DNA from: Algoriphagus sp.
GTDB taxonomy: Bacteria; Bacteroidota; Bacteroidia; Cytophagales; Cyclobacteriaceae
Assembly (NCBI RefSeq): GCF_029254265.1
Contig: NZ_JAQWXX010000109.1
Span: 1 to 59,949 of the forward strand
DNA: 59,949 bases
Direction: 5' to 3'
Under the pieces are notes generated by a model. That model made no database searches. It saw only the letters and a list, made by a program, of their open reading frames with translations, and was not told where the DNA came from. The position numbers and the translations under genes are program-made. Shown in pieces: positions 37,607 through 46,512 of this stretch (position 1 is its first letter; each line of letters begins with the position of its first letter).

Positions 37607-38716
37607 TTAATTCAAGTGAAATGCTACCGATACAAGCACAAATAAATTAGAAGAACTTGGGCTTGAGTCTTTCAAAAATTGCTCGTTTGGACTGATTAGA
37701 TATCTGGACTCTATTCTGAAAATTAAATTTTCACCAATATTTCGATCTAAATTCAAGCTAAAACCGCTGGTTTGTAGACCTTCCATATTTTGATTGAGCG
37801 CAATGACTTCTTGAGGGTCACTGTAAAACTCTCCTCGAAAGGAGGTTTTCAAATTTGGATTGAAGTCATAGGTTACAATCATGGCTCCACCAGCCCAAAA
37901 ATTCAAAGTTGTAGAATTTTTATTTTTCTGCTCCCATCCTATATCTATCCCGGCAATTATTTTCCAATCTCCAGTAGGGTCCCAAATCGCATAATGATTA
38001 CTGAAATAGCGCATTCTCCGATTTGCGTCATTGTAATTATTCCCAATAAAAGTGCTCCAGTTTAAAGTCAACTCTTCAGACTTTTTAAAATTCATCTGAG
38101 TGCCAAAGGATGGCATGGAATTTCCCTCAATCCCTTGGATTACTTGCCAGCCATTTGTCACCCAAATTGAAAAATACCATTGATGATTCGCCTGCCAGCC
38201 AAGCTTCCCTCCGGTCAGAAAATAGGGACTGTTCTCGGCAATGATAGACCTGGAAAGGGTGTTATTTTCTGAAGAAATAGCACTTTCAAATCCTATATGG
38301 GAAGGCATTAATCCAGCATCTAGCCACAGACTTTTCCTTTTATTCAGGGCAAAACCAATATTGGCTTGATTAAACCAGCGAAGAATTTTTGGTTCTGCGC
38401 TATAATTATCTTGTGCGTACGTTCCTTGTTGGATTCCCAAGTTGCTCCTGAAGCGACCTATTTCAAAATTCCCCGTGATTAAGGCTAGATTGATTGCAAA
38501 TTGATCGGAACGAGTATGATTGAATAGAAAGGGGAGACGTTTTTTCTCGGTTGGGTTATTAAAATCATAGCCGTAATACCCATCCAAAAAGGCAGAATAG
38601 TTGAAATTTGATTTTGGCTCTGGCTTATCTTGCGCAAACGTCGAAAACAATATGCAGGAGCTAAGAAATGAAAGTAACAAGATCCGCGGAAAGGATATTT
38701 TAAAAAAGACCATCAT
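37607..38716 (-). CDS. Outer-membrane beta-barrel porin (OmpL-like, BBP2 type)
   Basis: A 369-residue outer-membrane protein. A signal peptide ends near FSTFAQ (residue 29). The mature protein starts with FNYSAFLDGYYGYDFNNP, typical of putative beta-barrel porin-2. Alternating aromatic strands run to a C-terminal strand ending VSVAFHLN. Two ATG codons (38716 and 38713) are possible starts. It probably allows small solutes across the outer membrane; the substrate is unknown. Confidence 0.82.
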   Translation of the reverse strand: MMVFFKISFPRILLLSFLSSCILFSTFAQDKPEPKSNFNYSAFLDGYYGYDFNNPTEKKRLPFLFNHTRSDQFAINLALITGNFEIGRFRSNLGIQQGTYAQDNYSAEPKILRWFNQANIGFALNKRKSLWLDAGLMPSHIGFESAISSENNTLSRSIIAENSPYFLTGGKLGWQANHQWYFSIWVTNGWQVIQGIEGNSMPSFGTQMNFKKSEELTLNWSTFIGNNYNDANRRMRYFSNHYAIWDPTGDWKIIAGIDIGWEQKNKNSTTLNFWAGGAMIVTYDFNPNLKTSFRGEFYSDPQEVIALNQNMEGLQTSGFSLNLDRNIGENLIFRIESRYLISPNEQFLKDSSPSSSNLFVLVSVAFHLN

Positions 38717-38755
38717 TCAAATTACCAAAATGCTTCTTCCAAGTAAAGCAATGAC

Positions 38756-39154
38756 CTAAAGTAATTCGTAAGATTGCCGGATAAATTTTTTCAAAGTGGG
38801 GGTTAGTTCTTCCAATGTGGAGATACGGATCCGATTTTCAAACTTTTTTGACGCCTGGGTGGACTTGAAGAATGGCGGACAAAGTTGCTGCTCCTTTGAA
38901 TAAAATTTCAAATCCAGAAATTTGCTCATAGGTCTAATGATCAAAAAAGTCTGTTTGTGAACAAACATGATTGCATTTTTGGTATTACTTACAATCACCC
39001 CATCCCAATCATAGACCTCTGCTAAGATTTTATCAAAGACAAACTCCAATTCTTTTGGCTTACCATCAAAAAGCGTGTTTAAATCCGCTTTGATGCACAT
39101 GTGCCATTGGTTTTCGCGTTTTAGATCACGCTCGCAAATTGGGCAGGTCCACAT
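38756..39154 (-). CDS. DUF5655 domain protein with N-terminal zinc-ribbon motif
   Basis: A 132-residue cytoplasmic protein. The N-terminus has CPICERD and WHMC, a likely zinc site. The rest matches DUF5655 (FVHKQTFLIIRPMSKFLDLKF, then the RIRISTLEEL end). The function is unknown; the domain is often found in proteins linked to nucleic acids or transport. It stands alone between the porin gene and the terminator of the ferritin-like operon. Confidence 0.78.
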   Translation of the reverse strand: MWTCPICERDLKRENQWHMCIKADLNTLFDGKPKELEFVFDKILAEVYDWDGVIVSNTKNAIMFVHKQTFLIIRPMSKFLDLKFYSKEQQLCPPFFKSTQASKKFENRIRISTLEELTPTLKKFIRQSYELL

Positions 39155-39162
39155 AAAATTTG

Positions 39163-39192
39163 AAAGGATTCAGTTTTTAAGCTGAATCCTTT
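39163..39192. terminator. Terminator of the ferritin-like operon
   Basis: AAAGGATTCAG (39163-39173) pairs with CTGAATCCTTT (39182-39192) across an 8-nt loop. On the minus strand it follows the gene that ends at 39209. Confidence 0.75.
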
Positions 39193-39208
39193 TATAATAG
39201 ATAGAGTT

Positions 39209-40240
39209 TTATTTCAAAGGAATGTCTAAGGTGCCACTGCACCAACCGGCCATTAGATCTCCATCGTATTGACCTAGGTAGTAAAGAATTTGCCATTCTT
39301 TCTCAGTATCAATTTGATAAGGGCCGAAAAACTCCTGATCAGCCATTGGAACTGGTATCATACTCGAATTCCCTCGTATGCTATGGCGATACAGTTGGCG
39401 AAGTGGAATTCTACTCAACAATCTGTTTGCTAATACGGTAGGTCCTGTGGCTTGGGTGAAGAAGTTTACCGCATACAATCTGGATCGATAGGCCTCTGCC
39501 AAAGCAGGTTTATTTACAGCTTCAGCTTCTACAATTTTACCTTTTAGCCAATTCATACGATTTTCGAAATAGGTATTTAAATCATCAGAAGTCAAGCCGA
39601 TTTGGGCTAAACCTTTATCCGAAAGAGCAAATCTTTGATATGGTAATCTCCTATCTACTTTCTCATTTGGGAAAACTTGATAAAGTTGCTTGTCTGGAAA
39701 TTCGAAATCTAAGGGATCAAATCGACTTAGTATGGTCTTTGCGTCATCAGGAGTGGAAATGGTAAATAGAAAAGGATTCACTGTAAATCGATCAGGGTCA
39801 CCGTCAGAAGTGATTTGATTTCTCCCTTCGAAAATAGGTCCTTTATAAGGACCATTTGAAGCAGGCCGATTGGCAAAGCGGCAAAGTGCTCCTTTCATTT
39901 TCTGGTTCAAATCAGGGACTATTTCGCCATCTACTTCGACTTTGTTGACTAGGATTCCAATTCCCCGTGAATTATAAACGGTACAATCAGGAGATGCTTC
40001 TCGGATATTTTTGATATCAAATTGAGGATTTGATGCAAGTGGATCCAGAAAGGCAGGGTCCTTCTTTTTATATGCAGCTTCGATATCCTTTGCCTGAGAC
40101 CAGATTGATGGGTCAAGTAGGGTTTCTCCGGCTACTGAATAAGTGAATCCTGAAATACCACGCTGCTCATTGGAAGGATCAGGGTCTGTCGCTAGTCTGC
40201 ACTGAAAATATCCGTCAAAAGAAATGCTTAATGTTGACAT
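39209..40240 (-). CDS. Partner protein of the ferritin-like gene; possible VioB N-half homologue
   Basis: A 343-residue soluble protein with no signal peptide. I do not recognise a Pfam domain with certainty. Its start (LSISFDGYFQCRLATDPDP) resembles, from memory, the start of VioB (IHFRGWARVNAP), where the same enzyme carries a ferritin-like C-half. The middle contains short beta-rich stretches and the end reads LYYLGQYDGDLMAGWCSGTLDIPLK. It is the second gene of a two-gene operon, 8 nt after the ferritin-like gene, and is followed by a terminator. If the similarity holds, the two proteins form a split VioB-like enzyme. This assignment is tentative. Confidence 0.55.
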   Translation of the reverse strand: MSTLSISFDGYFQCRLATDPDPSNEQRGISGFTYSVAGETLLDPSIWSQAKDIEAAYKKKDPAFLDPLASNPQFDIKNIREASPDCTVYNSRGIGILVNKVEVDGEIVPDLNQKMKGALCRFANRPASNGPYKGPIFEGRNQITSDGDPDRFTVNPFLFTISTPDDAKTILSRFDPLDFEFPDKQLYQVFPNEKVDRRLPYQRFALSDKGLAQIGLTSDDLNTYFENRMNWLKGKIVEAEAVNKPALAEAYRSRLYAVNFFTQATGPTVLANRLLSRIPLRQLYRHSIRGNSSMIPVPMADQEFFGPYQIDTEKEWQILYYLGQYDGDLMAGWCSGTLDIPLK

Positions 40241-40248
40241 AAAAAGTA

Positions 40249-41943
40249 TTAATTAAAGTTAGTAGAATAGTTTTGAAAGTCTTTTGAAGAGATTGGGGCA
40301 ACCATTTCGCCTTTCCAATAGGCTTTAAAATTTTTTCCAATTCGTTCAAAATTTTCGGCTAAGTAGGCAAATGCAATTGGGAAATCACGCGCATCTTCCT
40401 GTAAATAGAATGCCATATGGTAGCCTCTTTGCTCACAAAGTCCTTTTATTTTAAGTGCGCTTTGTTGCATGGATTCAAAGTGCTCTAAATATTTATCGAC
40501 ATCATCGTATGGAAGAATGGCGTCATCGATGGCACAAGTATCAAACTGGGAAATATCAAATAGAAAATCAGGCCCAGCACATCGATCCGGAACTTTACCC
40601 TTATCAGGCACAAAACTCTCATCGGCGGGGAGTCGGCAAATCATTTCTCCGAGAGGCCGAATGACATTCGTCATGAAAGGGTAAAAAGCAGTTTGGAAAT
40701 ATGCATTAACCACTGGAGGTCTTATTCCAGTGGTTTGGTCGATTTCATAATGTCCGAAAAATCCACTTAGCATTTTGATCATAGTATTATAAGCCTCATT
40801 GAAAAGCTTCATCGCCTCGATAGCTACCACATTCGTCACCTGATAGGTAGCGTTAGAAGGCATATTTGGCATTGAATTAATCAAATGTCTATCCTTCAAA
40901 GTGGCACAAGTCGGATTCCAAACTACAGGAAGTGCTGGTTCAAAAGGCAATTGGGAATCTTTCTTTTCTTGATTCATTGCATCAATCACCGTTTGAAACA
41001 CCCAAAAATGACTTCCTAAGGCTGGAGGAATCCCCCAGACACCTTCACCTTCTTCAATGATTTGCTCGATTGCCTCTTCTACATAAGCTTCAAATTGACC
41101 AAGTACCAAAGGGTTTAAGGAAATATTAAACCCATAATGTTCATCAACAATTCGCTCCATGTTTTGGCCTTCAAATACTTTGTATTTTAACCCGATTAAT
41201 AGAAAAGCACGAATAAATGTATATAGTTGCTCTATACTGTCGAAATGAGTTCCCGCGGTCAGAGGATCATGGATCTTTGCGATTGTATTTTGATCTAATG
41301 ACTTAGATAAGAATTGCTTCAGAAAATCCATCGCCTCTTGATGGGTCTCTGGGTGGTTAAATTGGTCTGGATCTTTGTGGGGAATAGTGAATAGATCTTT
41401 CAATCCTTCAGGAATTCCATCTGCCAAAAGTGGATCCATTACGGGCAGATGATCAGGCTTTTCCCAATAGCGAAAAATTTCTAAGGCCACAGGGCTAAAT
41501 GGCATTAAATTCACAGGTTTACCTAGCGGAAAAGCAATTGCGGGTACAGGAAAGTTTGGCCGGTACATGTATGGGTCTTTTCCCAGAATGGCTAACAAGT
41601 TCATGTCATAACACAAGTGGGTCATTTCCTCCCGAGAGACCATCAGGATATTCGCCTCCCATCTTCGGATTTTTTCCACCTGTGCCAGTCGGATTTCATT
41701 TATTTGCTGCTGTACTGGATCAGTAGCACCTGGATGATAATCTGAAAATTCCTCTGGGTATTTCTTTAGACTAAAACTTGTAAATAAGTATTGCATCGCA
41801 AGAAGGTGCTCCGTTGTACTTGCCTGTTTGAGTAATGAAAAGATTAATTCGATAAACTCTTCTTTTTCTGTACCAGTAATAGATTGAAGCATTTGATGCA
41901 ATTCTGCATCTGGTTGAATTTTTTGAAGATTTTTTTGTGACAT
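40249..41943 (-). CDS. Ferritin-like protein homologous to the VioB/RebD C-half
   Basis: A 564-residue protein with the ferritin-like domain (PF12902 type) of iminophenyl-pyruvate dimer synthases such as VioB and RebD. These enzymes couple two indole-pyruvate imines in violacein and rebeccamycin synthesis. Likely metal-binding residues are Glu45 (ASTTEHLLAMQYLF) and the EExxH of residues 105-109 (REEMTHL). Later blocks also match the remembered VioB order: PFEPALP...NP, AMKLFNEAYNTMIKML and VIRPLGEMICRLP. I chose ATG 41943 (MSQKNLQ); an ATG at 41991 is in frame but adds an untypical hydrophobic stretch. No VioA-type oxidase is nearby, so the reaction is unknown. Confidence 0.8.
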   Translation of the reverse strand: MSQKNLQKIQPDAELHQMLQSITGTEKEEFIELIFSLLKQASTTEHLLAMQYLFTSFSLKKYPEEFSDYHPGATDPVQQQINEIRLAQVEKIRRWEANILMVSREEMTHLCYDMNLLAILGKDPYMYRPNFPVPAIAFPLGKPVNLMPFSPVALEIFRYWEKPDHLPVMDPLLADGIPEGLKDLFTIPHKDPDQFNHPETHQEAMDFLKQFLSKSLDQNTIAKIHDPLTAGTHFDSIEQLYTFIRAFLLIGLKYKVFEGQNMERIVDEHYGFNISLNPLVLGQFEAYVEEAIEQIIEEGEGVWGIPPALGSHFWVFQTVIDAMNQEKKDSQLPFEPALPVVWNPTCATLKDRHLINSMPNMPSNATYQVTNVVAIEAMKLFNEAYNTMIKMLSGFFGHYEIDQTTGIRPPVVNAYFQTAFYPFMTNVIRPLGEMICRLPADESFVPDKGKVPDRCAGPDFLFDISQFDTCAIDDAILPYDDVDKYLEHFESMQQSALKIKGLCEQRGYHMAFYLQEDARDFPIAFAYLAENFERIGKNFKAYWKGEMVAPISSKDFQNYSTNFN

Positions 41944-42026
41944 GTTTGAGAAAAAATTGGTTATGTAAAAAACTAAACTTGAGAATATCAATACATTAAA
42001 TATAAGAGTTAGTTTGGACTAGCTCC

Positions 42027-42034
42027 TATTTTTG
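42027..42034 (+). promoter_or_regulatory. -7 element of the OsmC-FIST-cyclase operon
   Basis: TATTTTTG matches TAnnTTTG and ends 45 nt before the ATG at 42080. It lies in the 136-bp gap shared with the divergent ferritin-like operon. Confidence 0.5.
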
Positions 42035-42079
42035 GTATATTTCATTTATTCTTTATATCATTAAAAACTTTTTCTAAAC

Positions 42080-42646
42080 ATGCCAAACATTAAAAATGGA
42101 GTGAACCTAGATAATATCGAGGCACTCACAGGAGCAATCAAAAATGATCCTAAAGTAGCACTTGTCCAGTTTAAAGCTAAGTCCGAATGGAAAGGAGGAA
42201 CCAAAGCATCAGTTACTGTTTCAGAGCTTTTTTCAAATGGAAATAATATTCGTAGTGAAGCGAGTAAATTTCACTTGATGGTAGATGAGCCGGCAGTCTT
42301 AGGTGGATCAGATGAGCATCCTAATCCTGTTGAATACTTAGCATCGGCACTTTGCGGCTGCCTTACGGCTGGAATTGCCACTAATGCTGCCCTATTCGGG
42401 ACTGAGTTAGAGAAAATTAACGTAGAGGTTTCTGTGAATTTTGATATTCATGGAGTATTGGGCATGGATCGTACAAAGCCAAATGGCCCTCTGGATTTGC
42501 ATTATAAAGTAACCTTAAAAGGAAAAAATGGAGCAACCCCAGAGCAGCTTCTTAAATCTAAAGAGACTTTAGACAAAAAGTCTCCAATTAAAAATACAAT
42601 AGAGCTACCACTACGAGTAACTACAGAAGTTGTAATCGAAGAGTAA
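42080..42646 (+). CDS. OsmC-like protein lacking the second catalytic cysteine
   Basis: A 188-residue OsmC-superfamily protein. The first cysteine region is present as ALCGCLTAG (Cys92, Cys94). In the second position, where OsmC and Ohr have a Cys-Pro, the sequence reads DKKSPIKNTI (Ser168). A simple two-cysteine peroxidase cycle is therefore unlikely, although Cys92 and Cys94 could react together. Similar Ser variants exist in other OsmC-like subfamilies as I recall. It is the first gene of a tight operon, 2 nt before the FIST gene, so a role in ligand handling or redox sensing for that pathway is plausible. Confidence 0.85.
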   Translation: MPNIKNGVNLDNIEALTGAIKNDPKVALVQFKAKSEWKGGTKASVTVSELFSNGNNIRSEASKFHLMVDEPAVLGGSDEHPNPVEYLASALCGCLTAGIATNAALFGTELEKINVEVSVNFDIHGVLGMDRTKPNGPLDLHYKVTLKGKNGATPEQLLKSKETLDKKSPIKNTIELPLRVTTEVVIEE

Positions 42647-42648
42647 AA

Positions 42649-43884
42649 ATGACTACCGGTTCTTCATTTGGCGTAGGATTTTCGGAGTCCTCGGATTCAA
42701 AAAAGGCCGGAATTCAGGCTTCTAAGGAAGCATTAGCTAAAGCTGAACTTTCTTCTGAGGAAGTTCAGCTTTGTTTTTTGTTTTGTACTTCAAGACATGA
42801 TCCTCTTGCTTTCTTTGAAGGAGTGAAATCGTGTCTCGGTCCCCAAACACAGTTTTTTGGAGGATTTGCCAACGGCACCTGTACAAACGAGGAAGAAGGA
42901 TATGATGGGTATCAGACTGTAATTGGCCTTTTGGGCAGATCAGAAATCAAGTTTGATCTCCTGATCGAAGAAGGAATCGGATTTCATGAATATGAAACTG
43001 GCAAAGCCTTAGGTGCAAAAATAGCATCTAAAGAATATGATACTGTTCCTCAGGTTGTATTGCTTTTTGATGCTGTCAATCGCCTGGAGGGCCGATTTAG
43101 GATGAATTACGGCACACCATTCATTCATGGGATGAATGAAAGCTTTGCCAGCTGGCCAAATGTGATTGGGGCGCGAATGCTTGGAGATATGAAATTCAAG
43201 CCTACCCGTCAGTGGTGCGGAACTGAAATGAGTCAAAATGCGGCAATGGCACTAATCCTTCATGGGAATATTCGAATAGATACCCAAATCATGCATGGAT
43301 GTCAGCCGGCAAGCGCATATCATACGGTGACGGCAACCAAAGGAGCTAGTATTCTTGAGTTGAATCACAAGCCTGCCTTGGATGTGGTAGGAAGTATTTT
43401 GGGGGATGATTTATTAGCAAATCCCCAAGAACTGAAATTCTTTGTCACCTTGGGTAAAAATATGGGGGATAAATGGGAATCTTATAATCCAGGGAATTAC
43501 ATCAATCGGATGTGTGTCGGAGTTGATCCAGAGTCGAAAGGGTTATTTATGGCCGAGATGGATATTGAAGAAGGCACTGAAGTCCAACTGATGCGCCGCA
43601 GCTTCGAGATGGAGTATGTATCAAAGCGGACTAAAAAGCTGATTGACAAAATCAAAGCTGAAAATAGAAAGATCATTTTTGGTATGTACATCAATTGCTC
43701 GGGTCGTGCAGCGGCCTATTCAAACCATACCGATGAGGACGTTCGATACGTTCAAGAAGCAATAAATGGTGAATTTCCCTTGCTTGGAATCTATGAAGCG
43801 GGGGAACTTGCAGTGATAAAAAATGAGTTGCAGGTATTAGATTGGACTGGCTTATTTTGCCTTTTCAGTGAAGAAATGGTTTAA
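42649..43884 (+). CDS. FIST domain sensor protein
   Basis: A 411-residue cytoplasmic protein with FIST_N (about 30-215; GGFANGTCT and the VQLCFLFCTS strand) followed by FIST_C (about 225-400; ends IFGMYINCSGRAAAYSNHTD and GIYEAGELAV). FIST domains are proposed small-ligand sensors, often next to signalling genes. Here it has no output domain of its own; the GAF-adenylate cyclase that starts 5 nt downstream is the probable output. The ligand is unknown. Several cysteines are spread through the protein, but no clear metal site is seen. Confidence 0.9.
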   Translation: MTTGSSFGVGFSESSDSKKAGIQASKEALAKAELSSEEVQLCFLFCTSRHDPLAFFEGVKSCLGPQTQFFGGFANGTCTNEEEGYDGYQTVIGLLGRSEIKFDLLIEEGIGFHEYETGKALGAKIASKEYDTVPQVVLLFDAVNRLEGRFRMNYGTPFIHGMNESFASWPNVIGARMLGDMKFKPTRQWCGTEMSQNAAMALILHGNIRIDTQIMHGCQPASAYHTVTATKGASILELNHKPALDVVGSILGDDLLANPQELKFFVTLGKNMGDKWESYNPGNYINRMCVGVDPESKGLFMAEMDIEEGTEVQLMRRSFEMEYVSKRTKKLIDKIKAENRKIIFGMYINCSGRAAAYSNHTDEDVRYVQEAINGEFPLLGIYEAGELAVIKNELQVLDWTGLFCLFSEEMV

Positions 43885-43889
43885 TTCCA

Positions 43890-45281
43890 ATGAGCGAAGA
43901 ATCAAAAGATATTTTATTAGCTGAATTACAGCGTCAGGTTGACTATTACCGTCAACTCTCTGACGAAGTGGCGGGGCAAAATATCAGGAGTGATTCACAG
44001 ATTTCACTCTTAAAGCGAAAACTCCTTCAAAAGGAAAATGGCTTTACCATCTTGTCTGCCTTGCATGATGCCTTTGGCCATCAGATATATGAAGAAAATT
44101 TTTTCACTAATACCCTAGAATTGATCAATACTACCCTCAAAATGGATAAAACGGTCGTTCTTTGGGAATTGAGTAGCCATTCAAGAGGTTTCAGCCCAAA
44201 GTTTCATATGGGATATGAGCGTGAAGAAGTGGATTTAATTCACAACAGACAGGTAGATTTTTTGATCGAAGAAAGCCCGATAACAAGACCATTTCTTGCC
44301 AACAAAAATACTCGCACCAATGCATTAATCGATCAGCTCCGTGAAAGGCTAATCTTACCTTTTTTTATAGCTGTTCCGATTCGAATGAGAAATAAAATTA
44401 TTGCGTGGATGGTGACAGGGAGAGAAAAAGAAGCCTGGCCTTTTTACCCACCTTTGGATGAAGGTGACTTGGATACCATTGTTTCTATCTCCGGATTTTT
44501 GGAAGCAGGACTTTCCAATTCCAGCTTGTACGCCAGTTTGGAGCAGGCAAACAAGGAATTAGAAGCTTACAATCATGAATTGGAACAGCGAGTTGCAGAA
44601 CGTACGAAAGATCTCCGAACAAAAAATCTGGAGTTGTTTGAAGAAAAGAAAAGATCAGAAGATCTTCTTTTAAATATTTTACCTAAAGAAACTGCCGACG
44701 AGCTGAAAAAGAATGGTTTTGCTAAAGCAAAACTACAGACTGAGGCAACGGTGATGTTTACAGATTTTGTGAATTTCACGAAATTTTCTTCTCAGATATC
44801 CTCTGAAGAATTGGTAGCCGAATTGGATCATTGTTTTCGGAATTTTGATATGATCACAACCAAATACGGTTTGGAAAAAATAAAAACTATAGGTGATGCC
44901 TACATGAGTGCCTGCGGGGTGACAGGTGAGACTGGATCAGCTTCGGATGTGATTCGGGCAGGAATCGAGATGCGAGATTTTATTGAGGAATATGGGAAAG
45001 AAAAACCCGAAGCTATCCGGGAATATTTTAAAATCCGAGTAGGAATAAATACCGGACCAGTAGTCGCAGGGGTAGTGGGGTTGAAAAAGTTTTCATTTGA
45101 TATCTGGGGTGATACAGTGAATACTGCAGATAGGATCCAATCAGGGTCTATTGCAGGAAAGGTCAATGTGTCCCATACCACCTATTTGGCCTGTAAGGAG
45201 GATTTTGTATTTGAAAGCCGGGGGAAAATATCCGCTAAAAACAAGGGCGATATTTTAATGTATTTTGTTGAAAATAAATAA
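43890..45281 (+). CDS. GAF domain-class III adenylate cyclase
   Basis: A 463-residue cytoplasmic protein. A short N-terminal coiled coil (about 10-45) precedes a GAF-like domain (about 50-215). A coiled coil (about 218-265, EQRVAERTKDLRTKN) leads into the class III cyclase (about 275-463). Metal aspartates are Asp292 (MFTDFVNFT) and Asp336 (IGDAYM). The adenine-selecting pair is Lys332 and Asp404 (FSFDIWGD). The transition-state Asn and Arg lie in VNTADRI. It should make cAMP. It is the last gene of the OsmC-FIST-cyclase operon, so the FIST protein may control it directly. Confidence 0.92.
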   Translation: MSEESKDILLAELQRQVDYYRQLSDEVAGQNIRSDSQISLLKRKLLQKENGFTILSALHDAFGHQIYEENFFTNTLELINTTLKMDKTVVLWELSSHSRGFSPKFHMGYEREEVDLIHNRQVDFLIEESPITRPFLANKNTRTNALIDQLRERLILPFFIAVPIRMRNKIIAWMVTGREKEAWPFYPPLDEGDLDTIVSISGFLEAGLSNSSLYASLEQANKELEAYNHELEQRVAERTKDLRTKNLELFEEKKRSEDLLLNILPKETADELKKNGFAKAKLQTEATVMFTDFVNFTKFSSQISSEELVAELDHCFRNFDMITTKYGLEKIKTIGDAYMSACGVTGETGSASDVIRAGIEMRDFIEEYGKEKPEAIREYFKIRVGINTGPVVAGVVGLKKFSFDIWGDTVNTADRIQSGSIAGKVNVSHTTYLACKEDFVFESRGKISAKNKGDILMYFVENK

Positions 45282-45343
45282 GACAAAAATCCAGTTGAAT
45301 TGCTTTTAAAATGCTCTTTTGCAGGTTTTTCGAGTAATGGAAT

Positions 45344-46267
45344 TTATTTGGAGGGCACCTCTTTTCCAAGAGAAACTCGAGTTTTTGGAAGACTATCAGG
45401 ATAATTTTTCTGTACAAATTCAACCATCTTTTCACGGACATAGACTCGAAGGTCCCATGCTGTAGGGGAATTTCTTGCAGAGACCAAGATTCTTGATTCC
45501 ACGGTAGATTCTTTTGCATCAGTAACTTGAAGCACCTTCACCTTCTTGTCCCAAAGGTCTGTTTCATCTAATATCCGATCTAGCTCCTTGCGTAACTCAT
45601 CAAAGGGAATCGTGTAGTCCGTGTGAATAAAAACAGACCCGATAATGTCGGCAGAGGTTCGTGTCCAGTTTTGAAAAGGCTTTTCTAAGAAATAGGTGGA
45701 TGGCAAAATCAATCGCCTTTGATCCCATATTCGTACCACAACGTAATTCAAATTAATCTCCTCAATCCAGCCCCATTCGCCTTCCACAACCACAGCATCT
45801 TCCAAACGAAAAGGCTGAGTAATTGCGATTTGAATTCCCGCAATCAAGGTGCCGATTGCCTTTTGGGCGGAAAATCCAATGATAATGCCCGCCACTCCTG
45901 CAGAAGCAAAAAGTCCAACTCCGATTTGACGAATCGATTCAAAAGAAATCAGAATCAATCCTATTCCAAGCAGTATGATCAGGAAGTTTGCGACTTTCTC
46001 AAGTACATTGATTTGAGTGTAAACTTTTCTAGCCTTGAGATTATTTTCCTGATTGATGTCGTATTGTTTAAGTAAAGAAATTTTACCGATTTTGATCAAC
46101 ACCAGCAAACACCAAGTGAATCCAGAGATAATAAGGACGGTGTTGACATGCGGTAGGTAGGAGAAAATACCTTCCCAGGATTTGGCAGCTTCTCCAACGT
46201 AGATTTTTGTGAACCCCAAAAAGAGCGTAATCACAAGCGGAAGAATTAATCTTTTGTAGATATTCAT
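45344..46267 (-). CDS. MscS-family mechanosensitive ion channel
   Basis: A 307-residue channel with about three to four transmembrane helices. The pore-lining helix reads GVGLFASAGVAGIIIGFSAQKAIG, followed by the beta domain DAVVVEGEWGWIEEINL and the motif RRLILPSTYFLEKPFQNW. These are the hallmarks of MscS-like proteins, which release solutes on osmotic downshift. The start is ATG 46267; a TTG at 46291 is the only extension. It is convergent with the GAF-cyclase gene, with 62 nt between. Confidence 0.9.
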   Translation of the reverse strand: MNIYKRLILPLVITLFLGFTKIYVGEAAKSWEGIFSYLPHVNTVLIISGFTWCLLVLIKIGKISLLKQYDINQENNLKARKVYTQINVLEKVANFLIILLGIGLILISFESIRQIGVGLFASAGVAGIIIGFSAQKAIGTLIAGIQIAITQPFRLEDAVVVEGEWGWIEEINLNYVVVRIWDQRRLILPSTYFLEKPFQNWTRTSADIIGSVFIHTDYTIPFDELRKELDRILDETDLWDKKVKVLQVTDAKESTVESRILVSARNSPTAWDLRVYVREKMVEFVQKNYPDSLPKTRVSLGKEVPSK

Positions 46268-46512
46268 AGTTCTGAGTGGTATTTCTTTCAAAAAGCAAAA
46301 ATCATTTCAGGAATCAAAGTTCGTCAAAGAAAGTGTTCCTGTAATTAAGCCTCTCAATGTTGTGTAGATTTTTGATTTAACCCTGATCAACTGATGAACT
46401 CAAAGCCAGCTTTTTTATTGGACAGGGTATTTATCTGGCCTTTAATTGGAGGATTAATGAGAAATTAATATTATTCATAAGGAGAACTCACAAACTGCTA
46501 TTAAATTCAAGC

